A program made the translations under genes and the position numbers. From NCBI GenBank assembly GCA_947475735.1, contig CANJLQ010000005.1:62001-126000 (forward strand): a DNA stretch of 64,000 bases. Reading direction: 5' to 3'. Every line of letters begins with the position of its first letter. Position 1 is the first letter of the stretch. The notes under the pieces are model-generated. The model saw only the letters and a program-made list of their open reading frames with translations. It had not been told where the DNA came from and did no database searches. Shown in pieces: positions 1 to 9,012 of this stretch. Origin of the DNA: Caulobacteraceae bacterium. GTDB taxonomy: Bacteria; Pseudomonadota; Alphaproteobacteria; Caulobacterales; Caulobacteraceae.

Positions 1-951
1 GGTCGCGACCTTGGCCGCCTTCATCACCTCCTCGGCCAGCTTGTCGGCCAGGATCAGCCGGTCACCCGCCTTGGCCCAGGGCTGGAATTCCAGGCCCTGC
101 TCGATCGACTGAACCTCATACAGGCCATAGGCGATCTCGGGCCCGAAGCTGATCGCCCGGTTGGCGGGAATCGTCCACGGCGTGGTCGTCCAGATCACCA
201 CGCTGGGCGTCGATTGCCGGAACGCCAGCAGGTCGTCAGGATGATCGTCCGTCGCCGCGATGACGGGGAACTTGACCCAGATCGTGGGCGAGACGTGGTC
301 GTGATATTCGATCTCGGCGTCGGCCAGGGCCGTCCGCTCGACCGGGCTCCACATCACCGGCTTGGACCCGCGATACAGCTGGCCCGAGTTCTTGAACTTG
401 TGGAACTCCTTCACGATCGCCGCTTCGGTGCCGAAGTCCATCGTGGCGTAGCGATTGGCGAAGTCGCCGGTGATGCCCAGCCGTTTGAACTGCTCGGCCT
501 GCACCCCGATCCAGCCGGCCGCATACTCCCGGCACGCCTTCCGGAACTCGGCCTTGGAGACCTCATCCTTGCGCCGCCCCTTGGCGCGGAACTGTTCCTC
601 GATCTTCCACTCGATGGGCAGGCCGTGGCAGTCCCAGCCGGGGACGTAATCGACGTCGTAGCCGAGCAGGAACCGGCTGCGGACCACGAAGTCCTTCAGC
701 GTCTTGTTCAGCGCATGGCCGATGTGGATGTCGCCGTTCGCATAGGGCGGACCGTCGTGAAGCACATACAGCGGCGCGCTCTGCTTCTGCCGCTCGGCGC
801 GCAGCCGGCCGTATAGATCGCCCCACTGCTCGAGGATCGTCGGCTCCTTCTGCGGCAGGCCGCCGCGCATGGGGAACGGTGTCTCGGGCAGGAAGACGGT
901 CTCGCGGTAGTCACGACCGGCGGGAGCGGAATCGGCGGGGGCGTCGGACAT
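1..951 (-). CDS. ileS: Isoleucyl-tRNA synthetase, N-terminal part (runs off the window)
   Basis: Charges tRNA-Ile with isoleucine in the cytoplasm (class I aminoacyl-tRNA synthetase). About 317 codons are visible from an ATG at 949-951; the gene continues past position 1. The class I signature HIGH is at residues 76-79 (context [16 protein letters not shown]), followed by [17 protein letters not shown] and the beginning of the editing domain ([15 protein letters not shown]), both typical of IleS. ribF lies upstream on the same strand (the ribF-ileS pairing is common in bacteria) but is separated here by a lipoprotein gene on the opposite strand. No T-box-like leader is seen. Assignment is secure; only the 3' end is missing. 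Confidence 0.96.
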   Translation of the reverse strand, partial: MSDAPADSAPAGRDYRETVFLPETPFPMRGGLPQKEPTILEQWGDLYGRLRAERQKQSAPLYVLHDGPPYANGDIHIGHALNKTLKDFVVRSRFLLGYDVDYVPGWDCHGLPIEWKIEEQFRAKGRRKDEVSKAEFRKACREYAAGWIGVQAEQFKRLGITGDFANRYATMDFGTEAAIVKEFHKFKNSGQLYRGSKPVMWSPVERTALADAEIEYHDHVSPTIWVKFPVIAATDDHPDDLLAFRQSTPSVVIWTTTPWTIPANRAISFGPEIAYGLYEVQSIEQGLEFQPWAKAGDRLILADKLAEEVMKAAKVAT

Positions 952-1177
952 GGTCTGTCTCGGAAAAGTCGATGGGCGGACGGCGTGGGAAAGGACCCGG
1001 TCGGCGTGGGGGCTGTGCGCCCCGCCTTACGCCGCCGGGCCGCTAATCCGGATCGAGGTGACCGAGCGCCCTTGCATGGAGGCGGTCCTATCAGGGCCAG
1101 GGGGCTGGGAAAAGCGGCGCGTTCGGCTAACGTCCGCCCAACCGCCGTTCGATGGTGTTCCAACACTGGGGGAAAAG

Positions 1178-1744
1178 ATGAGCAACCGTTTCCTGAAGCC
1201 GCTGATGGCCGTCGCCTGCGTGGCGACCCTCGGGGCCTGTTCGCCCGCTGAAGAGGCTGGAACGCCGACAGCCGAGACCTCAACCGCGCCCGCCGTCGCC
1301 GCGGACGTCCAGGGCCGCGACGCGATCTACGCCGTGCAGGCCGAAGGTCCCGAACCCTTCGTTCGCGCCATCTATGCCCGTTATGTCGCCGGCGGCCCGA
1401 CGGGACAGCCTCCGGCCCCCGGCCAGGACCCCCTGTTCTCGCGCACCCTGAACGCCCTGGTCGCCGCCGACGTCCAGGCCGCCAAGGGCGAGGTGCCCAA
1501 CTTGAACTACGACCCCTTCTGCGGTTGCCAGGACCAGGGCGAGTTCGTCGTCACCGCCCTGGCGGTCGCCCAAGCCGATCCGAACGCCGCTGACGCCAAC
1601 ATCAGCTTCACCAACGCCGGCCAGGCCAAGGAGATGCGGCTGAAACTCGTCCGCGAAGGCGCGAACTGGAAGGTGGACGACATTGTCGACGGCGACCGGT
1701 CTCTACACCACACCCTGATGGCCGTCGCCGAGGCCGCCGGCTGA
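1178..1744 (+). CDS. Putative lipoprotein of unknown function
   Basis: 188 residues. The ATG at 1178 is chosen because a G-rich ribosome binding site lies just upstream and because it begins a clean lipoprotein signal peptide: positive N-end, hydrophobic core, lipobox LGAC with Cys21. The open frame extends upstream to 950, but that part looks non-coding. After a Thr/Ala-rich linker the mature part contains PFVRAIYARYVAGG, DPFCGCQDQG and NWKVDDIVDG. This pattern (small alpha+beta domain, helix FVxxIYxxY, final strand WKVDDI) resembles DUF3828-like periplasmic proteins, but that is inference from pattern only. It stands alone, pointing at the 3' end of ribF. Confidence 0.75.
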   Translation: MSNRFLKPLMAVACVATLGACSPAEEAGTPTAETSTAPAVAADVQGRDAIYAVQAEGPEPFVRAIYARYVAGGPTGQPPAPGQDPLFSRTLNALVAADVQAAKGEVPNLNYDPFCGCQDQGEFVVTALAVAQADPNAADANISFTNAGQAKEMRLKLVREGANWKVDDIVDGDRSLHHTLMAVAEAAG

Positions 1745-1748
1745 TCCG

Positions 1749-2690
1749 TCAGGCGCGGGTGGTCAGCGCCGCCCGCGCCGCCTGGGCGTCCGCGTCGATC
1801 TGGACCTTCAGCGCGTCCAGGCCGTCGAAGCGCATCTCGCCGCGCAAACGCTCGACCAACTCGGTCTCGACGATCTGGCCGTACAGATCACCCGTGAAGT
1901 CGAACAGCCAGACCTCCAGAAGGGGCTCCGGAGTCTCGAACATCGGCCGCACGCCCAGGTTGGCGACGCCCTCGATCAGCCGACCGTCGGGCAGGCGCGT
2001 GCGAGTCGCGAACACGCCATAGGCCGGACGCATATAGTCGCCCATGCGCACATTGGCGGTCGGCACGCCGATGGTCCGACCCCGCTTGTCCCCGTGCACC
2101 ACCTCGCCCTCGATGGCGAAGGGACGCCCAAGAATACGGGCGGCGCGGGCCATGTCGCCAGCGGCCAGCGCTTCTCGAACCGCGCTGGAGGACAACTTCA
2201 GGCCGCTCTGGTCGTCGACCCGGTCCGTGACCGACACCGAGAACCCCAGGTCGCGTCCGATCCGGGCCAGGGCTTCGGGTGAGCCCGTGCGCCCCTTGCC
2301 ATAGGTGAAGTCGAAGCCGACGGCGGCGTGTTTCAGGCCCAGTCCCGCCGCCAACACATCGCGCGCGAAGGCCTCGTCCGACATGGCCGCCATCTCGGCG
2401 TCGAAGGGCAGGATATGCAGGCGGTCTACGCCCTGATCCTCCAGGGCGCGCGCCATCTGATCTGTCGTCATCAGACGAAACGGTGCCGCTTCGGGCTGGA
2501 ACCAGCGGCGCGGGTGGGGCTCGAAGCTGACGACGGCGAGGGGGGCTGCCAGTCGTGTCGCCGCGTCCCGAGCGGCCTCGATCACCGCCTGATGGCCGCG
2601 ATGCACGCCATCGAAGGCTCCGACGGCGGCGGCGGCTCGGCGATGCTCAGGCGATAGGTCGCGCCAGCCGGTGACGATCTGGATGGGCAC
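1749..2690 (-). CDS. ribF: Bifunctional riboflavin kinase / FAD synthetase
   Basis: Phosphorylates riboflavin to FMN and adenylylates FMN to FAD. 313 residues, the usual length. The N-terminal nucleotidyltransferase domain shows GAFDGVHRGH at residues 24-33. The C-terminal flavokinase domain shows GDKRGRTIGVPTANV and the late motif EVWLFDF. The start is a GTG (complement of 2688-2690), 10 nt after the stop of the MaoC gene, so the two are probably co-transcribed. No FMN riboswitch fits in that gap. The 3' end lies 4 nt from the convergent lipoprotein gene. Confidence 0.96.
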   Translation of the reverse strand: MPIQIVTGWRDLSPEHRRAAAAVGAFDGVHRGHQAVIEAARDAATRLAAPLAVVSFEPHPRRWFQPEAAPFRLMTTDQMARALEDQGVDRLHILPFDAEMAAMSDEAFARDVLAAGLGLKHAAVGFDFTYGKGRTGSPEALARIGRDLGFSVSVTDRVDDQSGLKLSSSAVREALAAGDMARAARILGRPFAIEGEVVHGDKRGRTIGVPTANVRMGDYMRPAYGVFATRTRLPDGRLIEGVANLGVRPMFETPEPLLEVWLFDFTGDLYGQIVETELVERLRGEMRFDGLDALKVQIDADAQAARAALTTRA

Positions 2691-2700
2691 GGCGGCCCGC

Positions 2701-3156
2701 TCAGTCCTTGGCGGGACGACGGCGGCGCGGCACGCGCACGATCGCCTCTCCGCCCATGATCATCTCGCCGTCGACGAAGCCTTCGGTTTGAAGCGTCACG
2801 CGCGCTGATTCCGCATCGACCGCCGCGACGGTGATGCGCGCCTGGACGACGTCGCCGATTCGCACTGGCTTGTGGAACGACAGGGTCTGGCTGAGGTAGA
2901 TCGCGCCCGCCCCAGGCAGAATGGTGCCCACCACCGCCGAACCGAACGAGGCGCTGAGCAGTCCATGCGCGATCCGCCCGCGATAGGCGGTCCTGGACGC
3001 GAAGGCTTCGTCCATGTGCACGGGATTGAAGTCGTCGGACGCCTCGGCGAACTGCTGGATGCGCTCTTCGGTGATGACCACGTCCTTGATCGCCACCATG
3101 CCGGGCGACAGTTCTTCGAGGATATAGCCGCCCGAGGCGTGGGGTCCGGTGATCAT
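2701..3156 (-). CDS. MaoC family dehydratase (hot-dog fold)
   Basis: 151 residues. A single hot-dog domain of the MaoC / (R)-specific enoyl-CoA hydratase type. The hydratase signature is DDFNPVHMDEAFA followed by RIAHGLLSASF, supplying the catalytic Asp and His. Family members hydrate 2-enoyl-CoA esters; the exact substrate cannot be read from sequence. The C-terminus ends in a basic stretch (VPRRRRPAKD). The gene is followed after 10 nt by ribF, probably as one transcript, though no functional link is obvious. Confidence 0.88.
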   Translation of the reverse strand: MITGPHASGGYILEELSPGMVAIKDVVITEERIQQFAEASDDFNPVHMDEAFASRTAYRGRIAHGLLSASFGSAVVGTILPGAGAIYLSQTLSFHKPVRIGDVVQARITVAAVDAESARVTLQTEGFVDGEMIMGGEAIVRVPRRRRPAKD

Positions 3157-3194
3157 GATCCGGTGTTAGCGGGGCCGTGGCGATTTGGCGAGGA

Positions 3195-4064
3195 CTACCA
3201 CCGTAGCTCCAGCGCGGCGTAGCGGGCATAGGTCGTCTCGGCCCTCAGAAGCGCCGCCGCCTTTTCCGGATCCAGCGACCCGTCCGCCCCTCGCGCGGCG
3301 TCGCCGTGGATCCCCTGGGCGATGAACAGGCAGTCCAGCGCCTGGGCATTGGCCCCCATCACGTCGGTCACCACCCCGTCCCCGATGCACAGAACGCGCG
3401 AGCGGTCGACGGGCCGCCCCATCAACCGTTCGGCCTCGGCCAGGGCCAGGGCATAGATCGGGCCGAACGGCTTGCCCGCCATGGTCACCCGTCCGCCCAG
3501 CGTTTCATAAAGGTCCGCCAGCGACCCGCCGCAGTAGATGATCTTGTCGCCCCGCTGCACGATGCGGTCGGGGTTGGCGCAGATCATTTCGAGGTCCCGC
3601 GCGGCCGCGGGGGCCAGGCGGTCGCGATAGTCCTCGGGCGTCTCGGTCTCGTCGTCGACCGGGCCGGTGACCGACAGGAAAGCGGCGTCCGCCGCGCCCT
3701 CCGCCCGTTCCAGGGACAGTCCGTCATAGAGGGGCCAGTCGCGGTCCGGCCCAATGATCCAGACCGGGCCGGGCGCGCGCCTGGACAGCTCCGCTCGCGT
3801 CGCATCGCCCGAGGTGACGAAGGCCTGCCAGCTGGCACGAGGCACGCCGAGGCGGTCCAGTTGCTCGATCACGTCCGAGGCGGGACGCGGCGAGTTGGAA
3901 ATCAGAACGACTTGACCGCCTTGCCGGTTGAACTGGGTCAGGGCCTCGCACGCCTCGGGCCAGCTCTCGCGGCCGTTGTGGATCACGCCCCAAACGTCGC
4001 AGAGCAGGACGTCATAGTCGGCGGCGACGGCGGACAGGGTGGGGAGAGGAAGGGGCAGGGTCAT
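3195..4064 (-). CDS. HAD superfamily hydrolase, class IIA (TIGR01459-like)
   Basis: 289 residues. HAD motif I reads LLCDVWGVIHNG, with the nucleophile Asp in CDVW. This D-x-W-G variant, in place of DxD, is typical of the alphaproteobacterial TIGR01459 group. ISNSPRP provides motif II, AGKPFGPIY the conserved lysine region, and CIGDGVVTDVMGA motifs III/IV. The overall plan is that of NagD/AraL-like sugar- or nucleotide-phosphate phosphatases, but the substrate is unknown. The ATG is at 4062-4064. It lies on the same strand as the MaoC gene with a 38-nt gap. Confidence 0.9.
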   Translation of the reverse strand: MTLPLPLPTLSAVAADYDVLLCDVWGVIHNGRESWPEACEALTQFNRQGGQVVLISNSPRPASDVIEQLDRLGVPRASWQAFVTSGDATRAELSRRAPGPVWIIGPDRDWPLYDGLSLERAEGAADAAFLSVTGPVDDETETPEDYRDRLAPAAARDLEMICANPDRIVQRGDKIIYCGGSLADLYETLGGRVTMAGKPFGPIYALALAEAERLMGRPVDRSRVLCIGDGVVTDVMGANAQALDCLFIAQGIHGDAARGADGSLDPEKAAALLRAETTYARYAALELRW

Positions 4065-4102
4065 GGGCCGCTGACTAGCCCGACCCCGCCTCCGATCAAA
4101 GA

Positions 4103-5419
4103 CTAGTCGTTGCGGTGAACGACACCGCCGCGCATCACGAAGTCCACGTCTTCCAGCACGGTGACGTCGGCCAGGGGATCGCCGTCGACGGCGACGATGT
4201 CGGCCGGCATCCCCACGGCGATCCTGCCCGCCTCATTGGCCAGTCCCAGATGCTCGGCGGCGACGACGGTGGCGGACTGTACGGCCTCCAGCGGCGTCAT
4301 GCCGGCGCGGACCAGAAGCGCGAACTCCTGGGCGTTGTCACCGTGGGCCGAGACGCCCGAGTCGGTGCCGAAGGCGATCCGGACGCCGCCGGCATGGGCA
4401 CGCGCGGCCATGTCCAGCATCTTGGGTCCGGCCTCCAGCGCCTTGGCGGTCTGGGCGGGGGTGAAGAAGTTGCCGGGGCTGGACGCCACGCGGGCCACGA
4501 AGTCCCCGGCCAGCAGGGTCGGCACCAGATAGGCGTCGTTGTCGCGGAACAGACGGATGGACTCGTTGTCCAGATAGGTGCCGTGCTCGATGGAATCTCC
4601 GCCGGCCCTCAGGAAGGCGTTGATGCCGTCGACACCGTGGGCGTGGGCGGTGACGCGGCGGCCCATGCGGTGACCGACCTCGACGATGGCGGCCAGTTCG
4701 GCGTCGGTGAACTGCTGGGCCAGGCCCGCTGCGGTGTTGGACAGCACGCCCCCCGTCGCGGTGATCTTGATGACGTCGGCTCCGGCCCGGACCTGGGTGC
4801 GAACGGCGCGCATGCAGTCCTCGGGGCCCGAACAGATGCTCTCGCCCGACAGGATGTGCAGGATCTCCTCGCTGTAGCCGTTGGCGTCGCCATGGCCGCC
4901 GTGAATGGAGACCGAACTACCCGAGGCGATGACGCGTGGGCCGGGGATCTGGCCCCCCGCGATCCCGTCACGCAGGGCGAAGACGGCGTTGTTCGATCCG
5001 CCCAGGTCGGCGACGGTGGTGAAGCCCGCCATCAGGGTGCGGCGGGCGTACTGGGCTCCCAGGATGGCGCGGTCGGCGTCGCTTTCGGTGACGCCCATCA
5101 GCCGGGCGTTGGGGTTCTGCTGGCTGGTCAGGTGCACGTGGCTGTCGATCAGCCCGGGCAGTACGAAGGCTTGGCGCAGGTCGACGACATTGCCTTGGCC
5201 GACGAAGCCGTCACGGATTTCGGTCACCCGCCCGCCGGTGATCACGAGAGTTTTATCGCGCAGCACAACGCCGCTCGCGGGGTCGGCCAACAGCCGCCCC
5301 GCCTGAACGAACACGGTTTCGCCGCCTTGGGGAATCGACTGTGGTGGCGGGCTCTGTTGCGCCTGCGAAGCGCCGACGACGGCGAAACTCGCGAGCAGGG
5401 CGAGGGCAAAGGACTTCAT
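4103..5419 (-). CDS. Exported metal-dependent amidohydrolase (imidazolonepropionase-like)
   Basis: 438 residues from the ATG at 5417-5419, chosen because GGGAGG stands 6 nt upstream; a TTG two codons earlier is less likely. The N-terminal hydrophobic segment ending in GASQAQ is a Sec signal peptide, so the enzyme is probably periplasmic. The amidohydrolase TIM barrel shows LIDSHVHLT (metal ligands), the KITATGGVLS lysine region, HAHGVDGINAFLRAG, DSIEHGTYLD and FGTDSGVSAHGDN. The C-terminus returns to the composite beta-sandwich (MPADIVAVDGDPL). Related enzymes include imidazolonepropionases and Xaa-Pro/Xaa-Arg dipeptidases; substrate not assignable. Confidence 0.9.
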   Translation of the reverse strand: MKSFALALLASFAVVGASQAQQSPPPQSIPQGGETVFVQAGRLLADPASGVVLRDKTLVITGGRVTEIRDGFVGQGNVVDLRQAFVLPGLIDSHVHLTSQQNPNARLMGVTESDADRAILGAQYARRTLMAGFTTVADLGGSNNAVFALRDGIAGGQIPGPRVIASGSSVSIHGGHGDANGYSEEILHILSGESICSGPEDCMRAVRTQVRAGADVIKITATGGVLSNTAAGLAQQFTDAELAAIVEVGHRMGRRVTAHAHGVDGINAFLRAGGDSIEHGTYLDNESIRLFRDNDAYLVPTLLAGDFVARVASSPGNFFTPAQTAKALEAGPKMLDMAARAHAGGVRIAFGTDSGVSAHGDNAQEFALLVRAGMTPLEAVQSATVVAAEHLGLANEAGRIAVGMPADIVAVDGDPLADVTVLEDVDFVMRGGVVHRND

Positions 5420-5545
5420 GAACAACCTCCCGATCAGGCGCGCACCTTAACGACCCCGTGCCTTGCGCCAAGGTGTTCCCTTGAACCGGGGGTCTGATTT
5501 GTGAAACAAGCCGTGACTTCGGCATAACCGCAACGAGGGCGTCGC

Positions 5546-6226
5546 ATGCGGCTATCGAGACGGGGCATCATTCTGGGCGGCTCGGCCATGCTGGCCGGAT
5601 GCGCCACGGCAGGGCCTCCGCCGGTCGCGGTCGCGGTGACCGAAGTGGTCCCGCCGTCGCCGCCGACCTATACCGCCGCCGTCCAGATCACACCGCCCCC
5701 GCTCGATCCACAGCGTCTGGTTCGCCCCGAACTGATGAGCCGGGCCATGGCGGCATTGGACATCCACCACGAGCGCCTGCCGTTGCGCGACCGGATGTAT
5801 CTGGTCGATTTCCAGAAGTTCTCCGGCGAACAGCGCCTCTATGAGGTCGATCTGATCGGGGGGCGTGTCACGGCTCTGCGCACCAGCCATGGACGGGGCT
5901 CCGATCCCGAGCATTCCGGCTTCGCGAGGCGCTTTTCCAACGAGCCGGACAGCCATATGTCCTCCGTCGGGGCCTATGCGACGGCGGGTCCCAGCTGGGG
6001 CGCTCAGCAAGGCCCCAACGTCCTGCTGGACGGACTGGAGTATTCTAACAATCTGGCGCGCGACCGGGCGATCATCATCCACGGCGCCGATTATGCCGAT
6101 CCGGAGTTCCTGGCCCGCGAAGGCAAGCTGGGCCGATCCTATGGCTGTTTCTCCACCGCCCACACGGACCTGCCGATGCTGCGCGAGCGCATGGGCTCGG
6201 GCCGGCTGCTCTTCGCGGCGGCCTGA
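5546..6226 (+). CDS. YkuD_2-type murein L,D-transpeptidase catalytic-domain lipoprotein
   Basis: 226 residues. The N-terminus (SRRGIILGG then lipobox LAGC) combines a twin-arginine-like start with a lipoprotein signal. After a Pro/Val-rich linker, the catalytic region shows TSHGRGSDP, RAIIIHGADYADPEF and GRSYGCFST, which supply the His and Cys expected for YkuD-fold L,D-transpeptidases (YkuD_2 family). The likely role is peptidoglycan cross-linking or remodelling in the periplasm. The ATG at 5546 has GAGGG about 7 nt upstream. It is monocistronic, transcribed divergently from the amidohydrolase gene and followed by the fliF promoter region. Confidence 0.85.
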   Translation: MRLSRRGIILGGSAMLAGCATAGPPPVAVAVTEVVPPSPPTYTAAVQITPPPLDPQRLVRPELMSRAMAALDIHHERLPLRDRMYLVDFQKFSGEQRLYEVDLIGGRVTALRTSHGRGSDPEHSGFARRFSNEPDSHMSSVGAYATAGPSWGAQQGPNVLLDGLEYSNNLARDRAIIIHGADYADPEFLAREGKLGRSYGCFSTAHTDLPMLRERMGSGRLLFAAA

Positions 6227-6248
6227 TTTCTCGCCTCAGACATCCCGT

Positions 6249-6263
6249 TTAAAGCGCCGTTAA
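6249..6263 (+). promoter_or_regulatory. Candidate CtrA binding box, TTAA-N7-TTAA
   Basis: Two TTAA half-sites (6249-6252 and 6260-6263) are separated by exactly 7 nt, matching the full CtrA consensus of Caulobacterales. TTAA is rare in this GC-rich DNA. The box lies 68 nt upstream of the preferred fliF start. In Caulobacter crescentus the fliF operon is an early (class II) flagellar operon activated by CtrA~P. Placing the box near -35 puts transcription initiation around 6285-6295. Confidence 0.75.
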
Positions 6264-6273
6264 CCACGCGGGC

Positions 6274-6286
6274 GGCAGTTTCTGCC
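6274..6286 (+). promoter_or_regulatory. Palindrome GGCAG-TTT-CTGCC, possible FlbD site
   Basis: Perfect 5-bp arms around TTT, directly downstream of the CtrA box and at the expected -10/start region of the fliF promoter. In Caulobacter FlbD represses its own operon by binding a GC-rich ftr element close to the fliF start. The position and the GGCA/TGCC content make this palindrome the obvious candidate here, but the match is by position and character only. Confidence 0.4.
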
Positions 6287-6330
6287 TAGCGGGCGTGTCT
6301 GGGCACCCGCCAGTATTCGGGTGGGGACGC

Positions 6331-7974
6331 GTGGGCGGCTTTACGGCGGCGTTGCAGAGATTCGGGATCGGCCGGCTCGCCATGGTGCTGGGCGTCGGCG
6401 CGGGCGTGGCGGCGGCCCTGGTCGTGCTGATGATGCGTCTGGGCCAGGCGCCTGACGCCCTGCTCTATTCCAACCTCGACCTTCGCGAAGCGGGAGAGAT
6501 CACGGCCTCGCTGGAGCAGGCGGGCATTCCCTTTTCCACGCGCGGCGACGGCTCGACCATCATGGTCAACCGCGACCAGGTCGGCGAGGCGCGGCTGATG
6601 CTGGCCGGGCGGGGTCTCGTGACCTCCGGCTCGGTGGGCTACGAGATCTTCGACAACCAGTCGGTCATGGGTCAGACCGAGTTCCAGCAGCAGATCAGCG
6701 AGCAGCGCGCGCTTCAGGGCGAGCTGGCCCGCACCATCATGTCGATGCGCGGCATCTCTTCGGCCCGCGTCCAGATCGCCTTGCCGCGCCGCGAGCTGTT
6801 CCAGGCGGACGCGGCCGATCCGACCGCGGCCGTCGTCGTCGGCCTGAACGGGCGCGCCCTGTCCACCGATCAGGTCCGCGCGATCCGCAACGTCGTCGCG
6901 TCGTCGGTTCCGAACCTGAAGCCCGGCAAGGTGACGGTGGTCGACGAGACCAACCAGACCCTCGCCGCCGGCGACGACGAGGAGGGCTTCACTTCGGCCA
7001 CCGCCGAAGAGGCCAAGGGCAACACCGAGGCTCAGCTGCAGGCCCGCATCAAGGATCTGGTCGAAGGCGTCGTCGGCGCGGGGGCCGCGCGGGTCCAGGT
7101 CACCGCCGACATCGAGATGGCGCGCTCCACCACCCAGGAGCAGCGTTTCGACCCCGACGGCCAGGTGGTCCGCTCGACCTCGACCAACGGCAGCCAGTCC
7201 CAGGACACCACGGGCGTGTCGGACGGCGGGGCCACGGCGACGAACAACATCCCGGGCGGCGAGGCCGCCGCCACGACCCCGCTGGGCTCGACGGAAAGCG
7301 TCAACGGCGAGACGACCAACTACGAGATCTCCAACACCACCACGACCACGGTAAAGGAGCCGGGCGAAGTCAAGAAGCTGTCCGTGGCCGTGGCCGTCGA
7401 CGGCAAGCTGACGCCCGCCGCCGAGCCGGGCGGAGAGCCGACCTACGAGCCCCGCTCGGCCGAGGAGATCACCCAGATCGAGGACCTGGTGAAGGCCGCC
7501 ATGGGCTTCGACCAGGCGCGGGGCGATCAGGTGCGCGTGACCAACGTCCGTTTCAATCGCGACGCGCTGGTGTCCGCGGGCGGCACCGACGGGGGCGACC
7601 CGCTGTTCAACTTCACCAAGAACGACATCATGCGCGGTGTCGAGCTGGCGGTGCTGCTGATCACCGGCCTGCTGCTGATCTTCTTCGTCCTTCGGCCGCT
7701 GATGAAGTCGGCTTCGGGCGGCGGTGGCGGGATGCCCGCGCTGGCCGGTGCCGGCGCCGGCGGCGGACAAGTGCCGGTGACGTCGCTGCAGACCACGGTC
7801 GTCGGCGGCGCGATGGGCCAGTTGGGCGGCCCGTCGGAGATGGAGCAACGGCTCGACATCGCCCGGATCGAGGGTCAGGTGAAGGCGTCCTCGGTCAAGA
7901 AGGTCGCCGATTTCGTCGAGAAGCATCCGGATGAATCGACCGCGATTCTCCGCAGCTGGGTCCACGAGGGCTGA
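6331..7974 (+). CDS. fliF: Flagellar M-ring protein FliF
   Basis: Builds the MS ring, the membrane base of the flagellar motor and export gate. 547 residues from the GTG at 6331, which has a G-rich site just upstream and begins [17 protein letters not shown] like Caulobacter FliF. An in-frame GTG at 6295 would lie at or before the predicted transcript start. TM1 is at about residues 18-38 and TM2 near [16 protein letters not shown]. Between them is the secretin/YscJ-like ring-building domain ([28 protein letters not shown] region, [10 protein letters not shown]). The C-terminal tail binds FliG. It is the first gene of the operon, and its stop overlaps the fliG ATG by 1 nt. Confidence 0.96.
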   Translation: MGGFTAALQRFGIGRLAMVLGVGAGVAAALVVLMMRLGQAPDALLYSNLDLREAGEITASLEQAGIPFSTRGDGSTIMVNRDQVGEARLMLAGRGLVTSGSVGYEIFDNQSVMGQTEFQQQISEQRALQGELARTIMSMRGISSARVQIALPRRELFQADAADPTAAVVVGLNGRALSTDQVRAIRNVVASSVPNLKPGKVTVVDETNQTLAAGDDEEGFTSATAEEAKGNTEAQLQARIKDLVEGVVGAGAARVQVTADIEMARSTTQEQRFDPDGQVVRSTSTNGSQSQDTTGVSDGGATATNNIPGGEAAATTPLGSTESVNGETTNYEISNTTTTTVKEPGEVKKLSVAVAVDGKLTPAAEPGGEPTYEPRSAEEITQIEDLVKAAMGFDQARGDQVRVTNVRFNRDALVSAGGTDGGDPLFNFTKNDIMRGVELAVLLITGLLLIFFVLRPLMKSASGGGGGMPALAGAGAGGGQVPVTSLQTTVVGGAMGQLGGPSEMEQRLDIARIEGQVKASSVKKVADFVEKHPDESTAILRSWVHEG

Positions 7975-9011
7975 TGGCCGCCCGGATGGTCTCCAAGAAG
8001 GCGTCCGTCGACGACGCCAAGAAGCTGACCGGCCCGGAAAAGGCGGCGGTGATCCTGCTTGCGCTCGGCGAAGACCACGTCCGGCTGTGGCAGGGTCTGG
8101 ACGACGACGAGGTCAAGGAAATCTCCCAGGCCATGGCCGCCCTGGGCACGGTCAGCTCGACCGTGGTCGAGGAGCTGATGGTCGAGTTCGTCTCGGGCAT
8201 GTCCGGTTCGGGCTCGGTGATGGGCAGTTTCGAGCAGACCCAGCGCCTGCTCGCCTCCTTCATGCCGGCCGAGCGCGTCGAAGGGCTGATGGAGGAAATC
8301 CGCGGTCCCGCCGGCCGCACGATGTGGGACAAGCTCGGCAATGTGAACGAGGCCGTCCTCGCCAACTATCTGAAGAACGAATACCCCCAGACGGTCGCGG
8401 TGGTCCTGTCCAAGGTGAAGCCCGATCACGCCTCGCGGGTGCTGACCGCCCTGCCCGAGGATTTCGCCATGGAGTGCGTCCAGCGCATGCTGCGCATGGA
8501 GCCGGTCCAGCGCGAGATCCTGGACAAGATCGAACAGACCCTGCGCACCGAGTTCATGTCGAACCTGGCCCGCACGTCCAAGCGCGACAGCCACGAGATG
8601 ATGGCCGACATCTTCAACTCCTTCGACCGCCAGACCGAGGCCCGGTTCATCGGTGCGCTGGAAGAGCGCAACCGCGAGTCGGCCGAGCGCATCCGCGCCC
8701 TGATGTTCGTGTTCGAGGACCTCAACAAACTCGATCCGGGCGGGGTCCAGACCCTGCTGCGCGCGGTCGAGAAGGACCAGCTGGCCCTGGCCCTGAAGGG
8801 CGCGTCGGAGCCGCTGCGCGAGATGTTCTTCACCAACATGTCCGAGCGGGCGTCGAAGATCATGCGCGAGGACATGGAATCGATGGGGCCGGTGCGTCTG
8901 AAGGATGTCGACACCGCGCAGATGGCCATGGTCACGGTGGCCAAGGATCTGGCGGCGCGCGGCGAGATCATGCTGGCCGGGGCGTCCGGCGACGACGAGC
9001 TGATCTACTGA
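7974..9011 (+). CDS. fliG: Flagellar motor switch protein FliG
   Basis: Rotor protein that links FliF to the C-ring and interacts with the stator for torque. 345 residues, normal length. The N-terminal domain has [17 protein letters not shown], the middle domain has [23 protein letters not shown] split across the EHPQ-like motif (here EYPQ), and the C-terminal torque helix region includes [18 protein letters not shown]. The start overlaps the fliF stop (TGATG), indicating translational coupling; flbE begins 1 nt after its stop. Confidence 0.97.
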   Translation: MAARMVSKKASVDDAKKLTGPEKAAVILLALGEDHVRLWQGLDDDEVKEISQAMAALGTVSSTVVEELMVEFVSGMSGSGSVMGSFEQTQRLLASFMPAERVEGLMEEIRGPAGRTMWDKLGNVNEAVLANYLKNEYPQTVAVVLSKVKPDHASRVLTALPEDFAMECVQRMLRMEPVQREILDKIEQTLRTEFMSNLARTSKRDSHEMMADIFNSFDRQTEARFIGALEERNRESAERIRALMFVFEDLNKLDPGGVQTLLRAVEKDQLALALKGASEPLREMFFTNMSERASKIMREDMESMGPVRLKDVDTAQMAMVTVAKDLAARGEIMLAGASGDDELIY

Positions 9012-9012
9012 C

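Noticed and set aside
952..1177. tRNA gene or T-box leader in the ileS upstream region
   Set aside because: No cloverleaf, T-loop (GTTCGANTC) or T-box motif could be found; it appears to be an ordinary promoter-containing gap.
6295..6330. GTG at 6295 as fliF start
   Set aside because: It would sit at or before the predicted CtrA-dependent transcript start and has no ribosome site, whereas the GTG at 6331 has one and matches the Caulobacter N-terminus.
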